Assembly (NCBI RefSeq): GCF_000213655.1
Contig: NC_015554.1
Coordinates: 3,286,001-3,350,000, forward strand
Length of the DNA stretch: 64,000 bases
Direction: 5' to 3'
Origin: Alteromonas naphthalenivorans
GTDB taxonomy: Bacteria; Pseudomonadota; Gammaproteobacteria; Enterobacterales; Alteromonadaceae
Of the stretch, positions 35,474 through 45,222 are shown in pieces. The translations under genes were made by a program, and so were the position numbers. The notes below the pieces were generated by a model that searched no databases, was not told the DNA's origin, and saw only the letters and a list, made by a program, of their open reading frames with translations. Within the stretch, counting starts at the first letter, position 1, and each line of letters opens with the position of its first letter.

Positions 35474-37634
35474 CCGTAATGCCTTTTAACTGACGTAATC
35501 GAGCAAGTACTTTTGATAAGGTATCTAAGTCTTGTACTTCAATAGAAATGGTAATTAGCGCCGTTTGCCTGTGTTTATCACTTAAACTGTTCACCCCCAG
35601 TAATGGCACGTTTTCATTTGCCAGCACGGTAGTGATATCACGCAACAAACCGGTTCTGTCGTGGCAGAAAATATCGACTGAGGTTTCAAAACCTACTTTA
35701 AGCTCTTGTGACCAGTTCACCTCAATTTGACGTTCTGGGTGCTGCTCAAGCAAATGCTGCAATTGATCGCAGCTTTCTTTATGTACGCTTACTCCACGCC
35801 CTTGCGTGATATACCCCATAATGGGCTCACCCGGAACGGGTTTACAGCAATTGGCCAACTGGCTCATCAAGTGGCCAACCCCTTGTACAACAACTGCGTC
35901 TTTCTTGCCTGCGCCCTTAGCCGTACGCTTTGTTTTTACTTTAGGGCTAATTTCAGGCTCTTCTGGCTCAGGCTCTTGTAAGAAATGAATAAAGTTGATG
36001 ACTTGCATCACCCTCACGTCGCCCGTACCTATAGCTGCATACAAATCGTCAACGCAATGTCCATTGAACTTCTCGTATACTTCACTGGTGATCTTCAAAG
36101 GCAAATGGGCGCGATGCAATTCACGCTCTAGCAATTCTTTACCCGCGGCTAAGTTTTTATCCCTGTCTTGTTTTTTGAAATAGGAATGGATAGTAGCGCG
36201 AGCGCGAGATGAGTGAACATAGCCCAAGCCTGGGTGCATCCAATCGCGACTGGGGTTAAGCTCTTTGCCAGTAAGCACTTCCACTTGATCGCCGCTATGC
36301 AGCTGATAAGTAAAAGGCACAATGCGTCCATTGGCTTTCGCCCCAATGCAGCGATGCCCTACATTGCTGTGAATATAGTAGGCAAAGTCGAGGGGCGTAG
36401 CGCCTTGTGGCAAGTCGATAACATCGCCTTTTGGGGTAAACACATACACGCGGTCATCAAATACCTGACTGCGCAACTCTTCCACCATATCACCAGATTC
36501 GGCCACTTCTTCTTGCCAGGCTAATATGCGGCGAAGCCAGTTTATGCGCTCATCGTAGCCCGACTGTTTACCCGTACTGCCTTCTTTATATTTCCAATGC
36601 GCAGCAACACCTAGCTCGGCGTCTTGGTGCATTTTGTGAGTACGAATTTGGATTTCTACCGGTTTACCTTCAGGACCCACAATAACGGTGTGAATAGACT
36701 GATAGCCATTCGCTTTAGGCGTGGCAATATAATCGTCGAATTCATTGGGCAAATGCTTGTAACTGGCGTGCACGGTGCCAAGCGCGGCATAACAATCTTG
36801 TAACCGCTCGGCGATAACCCGCACAGCACGTATATCGAAAAGTTGTTCGAAGGTAAGGCGCTTTTTCTGCATTTTTTTCCAAATGCTGAAAATGTGTTTT
36901 GGCCTGCCGTACACATCCGCGCGAATATTTTCGCTATTCATTAATGATTGAAGATCATCAACGATGCCATCAATATAATCGGCTCGCTCTCGACGTTTAC
37001 CGTCAAGTTGCTTAGCGATTTGTTTGTAGGTAATAGGATGCAAATAGCGAAAGGCTAAATCTTCCAATTCCCATTTTAACTGACCTATTCCTAAACGGTT
37101 GGCCAACGGGGCATAAATGCTGGCACATTCACGGGCCACCATAACCCGCGTTTCTTCATCCGCTTTTTTCGCTTGTTGAAGGGCGCAAATACGTTCTGCC
37201 ATTTTAATCACAACGGCACGTACATCTTCAACCATAGCAAGCAACATACGACGAATACTATCTATATGTTGTTCATCAGATTTTTCGTTGAACGGCGAGC
37301 CATTATTTTTTCTAGCGTGTAAGGTTTTAATGGCGTCCATACGCCTAACCCCCACGACTAAGTCACGAATTTCAACATCGAATTCTTGCTCAATATCAGC
37401 TTCGGTTAAACAGTGTTGTTCGCAGTAGGGAAAGACCAATGCCGCCTGTAAGGTGACGTCATCCATATTCAACTGACAGAGTATTTCAACCATTTCCTGG
37501 CCGACGAGAAGACGCTCTGGCATAGAAGACACACTGCGTAGTTTGTCTTTCGTTTCTTCACTTAAATCGAGGCTGTCTAGCCACACCTCAAAAGGAGGTC
37601 TATCGGCTGCATGCACTTTTCTTGTTGTCACCAT
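35451..37634 (-). CDS. relA: GTP pyrophosphokinase RelA
   Basis: A 727-residue (p)ppGpp synthetase of the stringent response. It has an inactive HD-like N-terminal domain (the HD catalytic pair is not preserved), a synthetase domain (RADVYGRPKHIFSIWKKM; EFDDYIATPKANGYQSIHT, the EFDD form typical of RelA rather than SpoT), a TGS domain (VYVFTPKGDVIDLPQGATPLD), a zinc-finger-like NCCKPVPGEP region and a C-terminal ACT domain. It synthesises ppGpp on ribosomes with uncharged tRNA. It follows rlmD by 12 bp, as in relatives. Confidence 0.97.
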   Translation of the reverse strand: MVTTRKVHAADRPPFEVWLDSLDLSEETKDKLRSVSSMPERLLVGQEMVEILCQLNMDDVTLQAALVFPYCEQHCLTEADIEQEFDVEIRDLVVGVRRMDAIKTLHARKNNGSPFNEKSDEQHIDSIRRMLLAMVEDVRAVVIKMAERICALQQAKKADEETRVMVARECASIYAPLANRLGIGQLKWELEDLAFRYLHPITYKQIAKQLDGKRRERADYIDGIVDDLQSLMNSENIRADVYGRPKHIFSIWKKMQKKRLTFEQLFDIRAVRVIAERLQDCYAALGTVHASYKHLPNEFDDYIATPKANGYQSIHTVIVGPEGKPVEIQIRTHKMHQDAELGVAAHWKYKEGSTGKQSGYDERINWLRRILAWQEEVAESGDMVEELRSQVFDDRVYVFTPKGDVIDLPQGATPLDFAYYIHSNVGHRCIGAKANGRIVPFTYQLHSGDQVEVLTGKELNPSRDWMHPGLGYVHSSRARATIHSYFKKQDRDKNLAAGKELLERELHRAHLPLKITSEVYEKFNGHCVDDLYAAIGTGDVRVMQVINFIHFLQEPEPEEPEISPKVKTKRTAKGAGKKDAVVVQGVGHLMSQLANCCKPVPGEPIMGYITQGRGVSVHKESCDQLQHLLEQHPERQIEVNWSQELKVGFETSVDIFCHDRTGLLRDITTVLANENVPLLGVNSLSDKHRQTALITISIEVQDLDTLSKVLARLRQLKGITDAKRKQF

Positions 37635-37646
37635 AACCGCTGCTCG

Positions 37647-39068
37647 CTATTGCTGTTGGCGTGTAAATAGCGCCATCGTTTCCATGTGATGGGTAAAGGG
37701 GAACATTTCAACCACACCCGCTTTTTGCATTTGATAACCTCCATCTATCAGTACACGCGCATCCCGCGAAAAAGTGTTCGGGTTGCAAGAAACATACACT
37801 ATCGTATTCGGTGTTGCTCGAACCAGTGCATGACAAACCGTCAATGCTCCTTCTCGAGACGGATCAAGCAAGACTTTATCGAAGCCACCCGCTAACGCTT
37901 TATCCACTGATTTTTCATCAGCCAAGTCAAGCTGCATCCAATCCACGTTCGTTATGCCCTGTTCGAGGGCGTTACTTTTGGCACGCTGCACCATTTCAGC
38001 AACCCCTTCCACCGCGCTTACCGTGGCGCCACTATTGGCAATGGGCAAGGTGAAATTACCTAAACCACTGAACCAATCGGCTATACGTTCACCGGCTTTT
38101 GGTGCTAACCACGACAGGGCTTGCGCCACCATTTTAGTATTGACTTCTGCGTTCACCTGCACAAAGTCGTTCGGACCAGGTTGCAAATAGAAGCCATCTA
38201 CTGTGTTACAGGTAATTGGCGCTATTTCATGCAAATGAGTAAATTCGCCATTACCGTCTTCGATTGTCATATTCACGTTTTGTTCCACAGCGAACTGGGA
38301 AAGCGACGCAATAAAGTCGTTGGCTAATGAACGGGTATGCTTTACCGTGACTTGCACCGCGTTTTCTCCGGCCAACAAGCTGACATGCCCAACCAAGCGA
38401 GCGCTAGCATAGCCAGTAATGGCAGATTTAAGTGGCGCGATAAGTTGGCTTAACGATTCAACTAAAACTGGGCAGCCTTCGATATCAACAATGTTTTTGC
38501 CTGCATTTTCTCGAAAGCCAAGTTTTATTTTATCTGGGTTTCTTGCATCAATTGCTAGTCGAGCTTTACGGCGGTAGCGTGGTCGATTACCACTGACGGG
38601 CGCTTGCCAGGCCCCCTCGTTGAAACCGAGTTTACGCTGGAACATACTTTTAAGCGCATCGTCTCGCAGTGCGAGGGCTTCCTGAGGCTCTACGTGCTGG
38701 AGCTGACAACCACCGCACTGATTTGCCACCCCGCAAAACGGTTTTTGGCGGTGCTCTGAGGGTGTATTCACTTTAGTGACTTTTGCGTTAACAATCTGCT
38801 TATTGCTTGAAAGTGCTTTTATCTCAACGGTTTCACCAGGTAATGCACCATCTACAAAATATAAGGTGTCACCCCGAGCAACGCCCTGCCCCTGCCAATC
38901 CATACCATCAATGGTTACCGCTTCATTAGCAGCATTAATGTCATCAACCGAGGGCCATGATTGTTTAGTTTTTACAATGTGCTGCTTTTCACCCGAGCCA
39001 GCGCCGCGTACTCGCCCTTTAACATTGCTTTTGTTTTTGCCCTTGCTCGGTTTATAAAAGATGGCCAC
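37647..39068 (-). CDS. rlmD: 23S rRNA (uracil-1939-C5)-methyltransferase RlmD
   Basis: A 473-residue SAM-dependent RNA methyltransferase. A Lys/Arg-rich N-terminal extension (about 1-45) precedes a TRAM domain (about 55-105). An iron-sulfur cluster is indicated by CGVANQCGGCQ plus a later Cys (IEGCPVL). The catalytic core has the SAM motif ADWFSGLGNFTLP and the nucleophilic Cys in YVSCNPNTFSRD. The order rlmD-relA-mazG matches E. coli. The extension is longer than in the E. coli enzyme. Confidence 0.96.
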   Translation of the reverse strand: MAIFYKPSKGKNKSNVKGRVRGAGSGEKQHIVKTKQSWPSVDDINAANEAVTIDGMDWQGQGVARGDTLYFVDGALPGETVEIKALSSNKQIVNAKVTKVNTPSEHRQKPFCGVANQCGGCQLQHVEPQEALALRDDALKSMFQRKLGFNEGAWQAPVSGNRPRYRRKARLAIDARNPDKIKLGFRENAGKNIVDIEGCPVLVESLSQLIAPLKSAITGYASARLVGHVSLLAGENAVQVTVKHTRSLANDFIASLSQFAVEQNVNMTIEDGNGEFTHLHEIAPITCNTVDGFYLQPGPNDFVQVNAEVNTKMVAQALSWLAPKAGERIADWFSGLGNFTLPIANSGATVSAVEGVAEMVQRAKSNALEQGITNVDWMQLDLADEKSVDKALAGGFDKVLLDPSREGALTVCHALVRATPNTIVYVSCNPNTFSRDARVLIDGGYQMQKAGVVEMFPFTHHMETMALFTRQQQ

Positions 39069-39085
39069 GTGGTGCTCCCGTTACA

Positions 39086-39463
39086 TTAATTTTCAAGAAT
39101 AACGGTAGCAACCGCATAGTGAGTTTCATCGGAAATGCTGATAACACTAGAGGTAATGGCTCGCTGTTCACACAGCATGGCAACCTCTCCAGTAAAGTGA
39201 AGTTCTGGCGCGCCTAAAGCATTGTTGCGCACTTCAATATGTTGCCAACTGACGCCGTTACCAATACCTGTACCTAACGCCTTCACCGTTGCTTCTTTGG
39301 CGGCAAATCGCTTGGCTAAATAGCGCACGGGCTCATTACTAGCAACATAAAGGTTAAGCTCGTAAGGCGTGAGTACACGTTTGGCGAGGCGCTCGGTAGT
39401 AGCGTCGCTTTTATTCAAACGTGCAATTTCAATAATGTCTGTGCCTAATCCAGCTATGGCCAC
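39086..39463 (-). CDS. acpS: Holo-[acyl-carrier-protein] synthase AcpS
   Basis: A 125-residue 4'-phosphopantetheinyl transferase that activates acyl carrier protein from CoA. The conserved N-terminal GLGTDIIEIAR and the central FAAKEATVKALGTG carry the Mg2+-binding residues. It follows pdxJ in the order recO-pdxJ-acpS, the same as in E. coli. Length is normal. Confidence 0.97.
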   Translation of the reverse strand: MAIAGLGTDIIEIARLNKSDATTERLAKRVLTPYELNLYVASNEPVRYLAKRFAAKEATVKALGTGIGNGVSWQHIEVRNNALGAPELHFTGEVAMLCEQRAITSSVISISDETHYAVATVILEN

Positions 39464-39535
39464 AAGGTATTCTCTTTTTGGTTTTTAGCGTTAACTTTCA
39501 ATTTTACTTGTTTAGCAACTTAGATGGATATGACG

Positions 39536-40273
39536 TTAGATTCCACTTCTTGCTTCTAACATGAGTTTACGCATATCAGCCACCGCAGTGGCTAAGCCAT
39601 CAAACGCCGCTCTTGCGATAATCGCATGGCCAATATTCAACTCGATAAGTTGAGGGATAGCCGCAATCGGTTTCACGTTATGATAATGCAAACCATGACC
39701 AGCATTCACTTTAAGCCCTCGTTTATCGGCATACTCAATACCTTCTACTAATCGAGCTAGCTCTTCTTCAAGTTCGGCTTCACTGGTTGCTTCAGCATAC
39801 TGGCCAGTATGAATTTCTATATAAGGCGCACCGCACTCAACCGCTGCATCTATTTGTTGTTTATCTGCATCGATAAACAAAGACACCAAAATGTTCGCGG
39901 CCGCCAAACGCTCGCATGCTTGTTTCATCACGGCCAAATTACCCGCTACGTCAAGACCGCCTTCAGTGGTTAGTTCTTCACGCTTCTCGGGCACTAAGCA
40001 ACAAAATACCGGTTTAACTTCCTCGGCAATCGCTAGCATCTCGTCGGTAACCGCCATCTCTAAGTTTAGGCGGGTATTGATAGTTTGCGCCAAAATGCGT
40101 ACATCTCTGTCTTTTATATGGCGACGATCTTCACGTAAGTGAACAGTAATACCGTCCGCTCCAGCGCGCTCCGCAACATCTGCTGCATGCACAGGATCGG
40201 GGTAGTTGGTACCACGGGCATTTCGAAGTGTGGCAATGTGATCGATGTTAACGCCAAGAAGAAGTGTACTCAT
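39536..40273 (-). CDS. pdxJ: Pyridoxine 5'-phosphate synthase PdxJ
   Basis: A 245-residue TIM-barrel enzyme for the last step of de novo vitamin B6 synthesis. The N terminus [18 protein letters not shown] and the segment [16 protein letters not shown] are strongly conserved. The ATG at 40273 gives [12 protein letters not shown], the usual start; an in-frame ATG eight codons upstream gives an atypical extension. pdxA of the same pathway is at 50105 in this window. Confidence 0.97.
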   Translation of the reverse strand: MSTLLLGVNIDHIATLRNARGTNYPDPVHAADVAERAGADGITVHLREDRRHIKDRDVRILAQTINTRLNLEMAVTDEMLAIAEEVKPVFCCLVPEKREELTTEGGLDVAGNLAVMKQACERLAAANILVSLFIDADKQQIDAAVECGAPYIEIHTGQYAEATSEAELEEELARLVEGIEYADKRGLKVNAGHGLHYHNVKPIAAIPQLIELNIGHAIIARAAFDGLATAVADMRKLMLEARSGI

Positions 40274-40431
40274 TAACAGATACCTATAGTAGAACAAGCC
40301 TTTGGTAATCAGCGCTTCATAGTAAAGGCGCGTATTACCTATCTAAAATTGATTAAGCGCTATTGTAACAAACTTTCGAACCATCACATGGCAAAAAGCG
40401 TGATTAAATATGCGTAACACTTATTGTTTTA

Positions 40432-41142
40432 TTACTTTCTAACCACAAACAATTCTCTACTTTTTAGTGGTTTATCGCCAATAAGCGGCTTGAGTAAATC
40501 ACGGCATAGCACTTTGGCCACACGTTTACTCATAGGCGTAAATTCACCTTGTGCTAGGGCGAGTAGCGCACTACCCGGCAAGCCCTTGCGAGTATGGCTA
40601 TTTGACACATCATCTGGCAGCGCACAAAAGCCAAATTCCGGCTGCAGTACATAGTGCTTTTCGGCCTCGATGGGCATTTCATATTCTACATCTTCAGTGA
40701 AATCAGGCAGTAATCCCATTTCATCTAGAAGTGACAGTTCAAACTTTCGCAGGGTAATTTCAATGTCATCATCGCTAAATAGCGCCGTAAGCGCCTGTCC
40801 GTAAGCCTCAAATACCGCATCACTGGCAAGGCCAGCAGGCATTATTCGATTGGTAAGTTCATTGAGGTACATAGCACAAAATAGCGGCGTGCCCACTAAA
40901 TTAATGGATGGCGCGGTGCTTTCGACATGCCGCAAGTTTTTTAAATCAGATTTACCGGCAAGTTGTAGTTTGAGAGCTTGAAAAGGTTGAAGCAGACTTT
41001 TTTTATCAGACTTGCTGTTACGTACACCTTTCGCCACGGCACTCACTTTGCCTTGTTCTAGGGTAAAGAAATCGACGATATAACTGGTCTCTCTATAGGC
41101 TCGGCGGTGCAACACAAAAGCAGTCAACCAGTCGTTATTCAT
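40432..41142 (-). CDS. recO: DNA repair protein RecO
   Basis: A 236-residue recombination mediator that loads RecA with RecR on SSB-coated gaps. The N-terminal OB fold shows AFVLHRRAYRETSYIVDFFT and VAKGVR, followed by a helical domain with MYLNELTNRI. The zinc-binding Cys cluster of some RecO proteins is not seen. It precedes pdxJ-acpS. The 158-bp gap after it holds no gene. Confidence 0.95.
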   Translation of the reverse strand: MNNDWLTAFVLHRRAYRETSYIVDFFTLEQGKVSAVAKGVRNSKSDKKSLLQPFQALKLQLAGKSDLKNLRHVESTAPSINLVGTPLFCAMYLNELTNRIMPAGLASDAVFEAYGQALTALFSDDDIEITLRKFELSLLDEMGLLPDFTEDVEYEMPIEAEKHYVLQPEFGFCALPDDVSNSHTRKGLPGSALLALAQGEFTPMSKRVAKVLCRDLLKPLIGDKPLKSRELFVVRK

Positions 41143-41185
41143 TCATTTTCCCGTATGTATTAGCAACTCTAACAGAGTAATGGGC

Positions 41186-41461
41186 TTAGCTTCGTTTAAT
41201 GCGTACCACTTTCATGGTTTCAAACTCAATCCCTGCCACCTCTTCTACCTGTCGGTAGTAAGTGATATTGACCCGCGCCCCTTTTAGGCTTTGGTATAGC
41301 TTTTTTCGGCGATAAATAAACGGCACATCAATGCCTTCTAACATTACGGTGTTGCGCACCCAATCATCTTCTTCACGCTGGACGTGCGACACCACCTTCA
41401 TATTATCTGATTGATTTAATTGGCCATGCTTGCTGATTAATTTGTCAGTCTCTGATTTCAT
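41186..41461 (-). CDS. Small conserved-looking protein of unknown function
   Basis: A 91-residue cytoplasmic protein not recognised. The C-terminal two-thirds reads like a compact beta-rich domain (RNTVMLEGIDVPFIYRRKK, ARVNITYYRQVEEVAGIEFE, MKVVRIKRS), with basic residues in the middle and at the end that would suit RNA or DNA binding. The ATG at 41461 has AAGGTG at good spacing; a GTG three codons upstream overlaps that site and is less likely. It lies in the same orientation between recJ and recO, two recombination genes. Confidence 0.7.
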   Translation of the reverse strand: MKSETDKLISKHGQLNQSDNMKVVSHVQREEDDWVRNTVMLEGIDVPFIYRRKKLYQSLKGARVNITYYRQVEEVAGIEFETMKVVRIKRS

Positions 41462-41539
41462 ATTATTCACCTTGCACCGCGTTGTATTCTGATATGCGAA
41501 CCTTAAGCGCTTTGCCTTTAAGTACTCTAGCTGTTTGAT

Positions 41540-43267
41540 TTATGCGCTTTCTAGCTGTTCGATAATAAGCTGTACCGACTCCTGGCCGCGAAATACGTTT
41601 ACATCTAATCGGTAGGCAATGCGTACTTGTTTCACCATGGCATTGGGCCACGCTTTAATATCAATATTAAAGGCAATCGCATCCACTTCGCCAACCGAAG
41701 GCTCTCGTAGTACCAACTTTAAGTGTTTTTCACCCACCAGTCGCTGTTGCACTACTTGAAACTCGCCATCGAATAATGGCGATTCAAAGCCCTGCCCAAA
41801 CGGGCCAGCTTGCCTAAGCAAATGGGCGAATGGCAACGATAGCTCTTGGCCCGTTAGGCTGCCGTCAGACAGTAACACTTGGTTACCGTCTAGTTTATCC
41901 ATATGTTGCTTAGCAATATCGATGAACGCCTTTTGGAATGCGGCTAAATTAGCCACCGGCAAACTTAGCCCTGCTGCCATTGCATGGCCACCAAATTTGT
42001 CAATAACACCCGGAAAACGCGTATTCACTTCATCGAGTACATCACGAATATGCACCCCTGGAATAGAGCGAGCCGAGCCTTTTATTGTCGCCTCGTCTTG
42101 ATGAGCAAAAGCGATAACCGGTTTCAAATACTTTTCTTTTAAACGCCCCGCCACAATGCCAATCACACCTTGATGGAAATCGGCTTGATACACCACTAAC
42201 GCGGCAGGAATATCACCTTCAGCTAGGGACATTTTTTCTAGCACTTGTTCTGCTTGCGCCTTCATTCCGGTTTCTATTTCTCGGCGTTCACGGTTAAGTG
42301 CATCTAGCTCCGAGGCTATCATGCGAGCTTGCATAGTATCGTCTTCTAGCAGGCAAGCTATGCCTTGAGACATATCATCTAACCTGCCAGCAGCATTTAA
42401 GCGAGGGCCAATAACAAAACCTAAATCGGTTGAAGTAAGGTGAGCGCAATCACGGTTAGCCACTTCAACCAACGCTTTAATACCCGGTCTGCATTTACCT
42501 GCACGGATACGCTGCAGGCCTTGATGTACCAAAATTCGGTTATTTTTATCTAAAACCACCACGTCGGCCACTGTACCTACGGCTACAATATCTAGTAACG
42601 ATGCCAAATTAGGCGCTGGAAGATTCTTTTTAGTAAACCAATTTCGTTGTTGTAGCTCGGTTTTAAGTGCAAGCATGATGTAGAACGCCACGCCAACCCC
42701 CGCTAAGTTTTTAGAAGGGAACGTACAACCTGGTTGATTGGGGTTCACAATAGCATCGGCAGGGGGAAGGTCGTCACCGGGTAAGTGGTGATCAGTAACA
42801 ATAACCTCTATGCCCAAGGCTTTTGCATGCGTCACTCCGTCAATACAGGCAATGCCGTTATCTACCGTAATAATAACGTCAGCGCCTTGCTGCTTGGCGA
42901 TATCCACAATAGGGACACTAAGGCCATAACCAAAATCGAAACGATTTGGCACCAAATAATCAACCTTTTTAAACCCCATCATATGCAATGAACGAATACA
43001 CACTGCAATACTGGTCGCCCCATCGGCATCGAAATCACCCACTATAACAAGCGTCTTATCTTGCTCAATAGTGTCTGCCAGAATACTTGCCGCACCGGCC
43101 ATGCCTTTTAACTCATTGAAATGGGTAAGGCCCTTCAGCCCATTTTCTAATTCGCTAATATCTTGCACATTTCTGCCGCGATAAATACGGTCTATTACAG
43201 GGTGCAAAGTAGAAGCAAGAGGGGCGTCACCAGTTTCACGGCGCACTACAGGCAATATCATCGACAT
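41540..43267 (-). CDS. recJ: Single-stranded-DNA-specific exonuclease RecJ
   Basis: A 575-residue DHH-family 5'-3' exonuclease. Catalytic motifs are GDFDADGATS, TVDNGIA, the DHH motif in TDHHLPGDDLP, and GPRLNAAGR. The DHHA1 motif GGHAMAAG is in the C-terminal half, followed by an OB-fold region. RecJ acts in the RecFOR pathway and mismatch repair. It is followed by the small unknown gene and recO. Confidence 0.97.
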   Translation of the reverse strand: MSMILPVVRRETGDAPLASTLHPVIDRIYRGRNVQDISELENGLKGLTHFNELKGMAGAASILADTIEQDKTLVIVGDFDADGATSIAVCIRSLHMMGFKKVDYLVPNRFDFGYGLSVPIVDIAKQQGADVIITVDNGIACIDGVTHAKALGIEVIVTDHHLPGDDLPPADAIVNPNQPGCTFPSKNLAGVGVAFYIMLALKTELQQRNWFTKKNLPAPNLASLLDIVAVGTVADVVVLDKNNRILVHQGLQRIRAGKCRPGIKALVEVANRDCAHLTSTDLGFVIGPRLNAAGRLDDMSQGIACLLEDDTMQARMIASELDALNRERREIETGMKAQAEQVLEKMSLAEGDIPAALVVYQADFHQGVIGIVAGRLKEKYLKPVIAFAHQDEATIKGSARSIPGVHIRDVLDEVNTRFPGVIDKFGGHAMAAGLSLPVANLAAFQKAFIDIAKQHMDKLDGNQVLLSDGSLTGQELSLPFAHLLRQAGPFGQGFESPLFDGEFQVVQQRLVGEKHLKLVLREPSVGEVDAIAFNIDIKAWPNAMVKQVRIAYRLDVNVFRGQESVQLIIEQLESA

Positions 43268-43335
43268 TCATCACTACGGTTAATTAGAGGGTAATGATAC
43301 CCAAGGGAATGAGGTAGGTAAAATCAGAACATAAA

Positions 43336-43380
43336 AAAACGCACCTAGCCTGAGTATTCACTTTTGCTACGGTGCGTTTT
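43336..43380 (-). terminator. Terminator after dsbC
   Basis: The stem CGCACC(-)TAGC / GCTA(-)GGTGCG is extended by flanking A/T pairs, with a loop of about 16 nt. On the minus strand it ends in seven T. It lies 18 bp after the dsbC stop. Confidence 0.8.
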
Positions 43381-43398
43381 AAAAAATTAAAATTGGCG

Positions 43399-44121
43399 CT
43401 ATTCGGCTTGCTCAATAGCCTGTGCAATCATACCTGCAGGTTGGTAACCTGGAATTAGCGAGCCATCTGGCAATACAATGTTAGGGGTACCGTTTACACC
43501 TAGTTTTTGTCCCAACAAATATTGCTCTGCCACTTTGTTAGCACATTTAGCGGTTGCCACATCGTTGCCCGCTTTTGCATCAGTTAATGCTTTTTGCGGA
43601 TTTGCTGCACACCATACCGACACCATATCTTGGTAATTCTGGCTGTCTAACCCTGCACGAGGAAAAGCCAAGTAGTTTACCGTAATCCCCAAGTCGTTTA
43701 AGTCGCCCACTTCTTTATGAAGCTTGCGACAATAACCACAAGTGGTATCGGTGAAAACACTGATCACATGCTTTTCGTTTTTAGCTTTAAACGTAATGGC
43801 TGATGATTCCATTTCCTTCACACCTTCGATGCGAAGGTCCGAATAGGCGGCTTCGGTTTCATTACGCATGCCTTCATCTATATTGAGAATACGCGCCTGA
43901 ACCAAATATTTAGCATCATCACTGACATAGAAGAAACCGCGATTGGTCGATACTTGTACCAAGCCTGGAATGGGTGAATCAGCAAGAGAGTCAACCTCTA
44001 GCCCCAGCATATTAGTCAGCTTACTCTTAATTGCCGTTTCATCTGCTGCGCTTGCGGCACTCGCGAAAAGGCTCGTAGTGAACACCATTGCAACCAATAA
44101 GCTAAATTTTACTACTTTCAC
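43399..44121 (-). CDS. dsbC: Thiol:disulfide interchange protein DsbC
   Basis: A periplasmic disulfide isomerase of about 240 residues. It has a signal peptide, an N-terminal dimerisation domain, then a thioredoxin domain with the active site CGYC in FTDTTCGYCRKLH. It is kept reduced by DsbD. The GTG at 44121 gives a typical signal peptide (MKVVKFSLLVAMVF) and has GGAG 8 bp upstream; the ATG eight codons earlier (44145) is the alternative. The order recJ-dsbC-xerD is the same as in E. coli. Confidence 0.95.
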   Translation of the reverse strand: MKVVKFSLLVAMVFTTSLFASAASAADETAIKSKLTNMLGLEVDSLADSPIPGLVQVSTNRGFFYVSDDAKYLVQARILNIDEGMRNETEAAYSDLRIEGVKEMESSAITFKAKNEKHVISVFTDTTCGYCRKLHKEVGDLNDLGITVNYLAFPRAGLDSQNYQDMVSVWCAANPQKALTDAKAGNDVATAKCANKVAEQYLLGQKLGVNGTPNIVLPDGSLIPGYQPAGMIAQAIEQAE

Positions 44122-44304
44122 TATATTTACTCCGACAGCAATCATGCTTTCAAAATATTAAAATGGGATATAACTAAGACCGCCCATGCAAGAGAAAAAT
44201 TTCATTTGCGCATTTCACTAAAGCGATACTTAGCGAGTATTTAACGTAATGCTATCACACCACTCGCTGGGTAACACTGAAGTTTGCCTTGCCAATTAGT
44301 GGAG

Positions 44305-45222
44305 TTATCCCCTAGGGTGATGGCTGTGAATGAGCGTTTGTAAACGCTCGGTCGCCACATGGGTATAAATTTGGGTCGTCGACAAATCGCTGTGCCCCAA
44401 CAACATCTGCACAACCCGCAAATCGGCGCCATGGTTGAGCAAATGGGTGGCAAAGGCATGACGCAAAGTGTGTGGAGACAGATGCTGTTCAATATTCGCT
44501 TTAACAGCATAATATTTAATACGATGCCAAAAAGTTTGCCGCGTCATTTTTTGACCACGTTTGCTCAAATACACATAGTCTGATTGCTTAGTGGCCAGCA
44601 CGGGGCGGGCAGTTTTTATATACGTTAACAGCCATTCTATGGCATCTTCCCCAAGTGGCACTAATCTATCTTTATTACCTTTACCGGTAACCCGTACCAC
44701 GCCTTGCTGTAAGCTTACCTCGCTCATTTGCAAACCGATAAGCTCACTTACCCGCAATCCTGTGGCATAAAGCACTTCTAGCATGCTTTTGTCTCTGCAC
44801 TCTATCGGGTCTTCTATTAAGGGCGCAGCGAGTAAATCTTCAACTTGGCGTTCACTTAAAGAGGCAGGCAAAGATTTAGGTAGCTTGGGATTTGATAAGG
44901 AAGATATAGGGTTATCTACCCGTATTTGCTTACCGATTAAATACGTATAAAAGGCTCGTAGCGCACTCATTGCCCGTTGTGTGCTTCGCGCCGAAAGCCC
45001 CTTGTCGTGGCGGTAGGCAAGATAGTCTTGCATCATTTCAGTGGTCAGTACCGCAATGTCTTTAATGCCTTGGTTATTACAGAATATAGCCAGTTTAGTT
45101 AAATCGGTACGATAGCTTTGCTGAGTATGATCTGATAATCCCTTCTCAAGCCACAGCATGTCTATAAAGCCATTGATATGTGCCTGACTAGCAGCAGGCA
45201 CATAAGTAAGCTCACGCGCCAT
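44305..45222 (-). CDS. xerD: Site-specific tyrosine recombinase XerD
   Basis: A 305-residue recombinase that resolves chromosome dimers at dif with XerC and FtsK. The catalytic residues are Arg157 (GLRVSELIG), Lys181, His251 and Arg254 (HTLRHAFATH), His277 (LLGHSD) and the nucleophile Tyr286 (QIYTHV). The N-terminal SAM-like domain is complete. The position next to dsbC-recJ identifies XerD rather than XerC. The ATG overlaps the djlA stop as TAATG. Confidence 0.97.
   Translation of the reverse strand: MARELTYVPAASQAHINGFIDMLWLEKGLSDHTQQSYRTDLTKLAIFCNNQGIKDIAVLTTEMMQDYLAYRHDKGLSARSTQRAMSALRAFYTYLIGKQIRVDNPISSLSNPKLPKSLPASLSERQVEDLLAAPLIEDPIECRDKSMLEVLYATGLRVSELIGLQMSEVSLQQGVVRVTGKGNKDRLVPLGEDAIEWLLTYIKTARPVLATKQSDYVYLSKRGQKMTRQTFWHRIKYYAVKANIEQHLSPHTLRHAFATHLLNHGADLRVVQMLLGHSDLSTTQIYTHVATERLQTLIHSHHPRG

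Noticed and set aside
41463..41651. 62-codon frame across the recJ 3' end
   Set aside because: It overlaps recJ and the start of the next gene and shows no domain pattern.
44241..44510. 89-codon frame at the xerD 3' end
   Set aside because: It overlaps the catalytic end of xerD in another frame, is Cys/Pro-rich and has no recognisable pattern.
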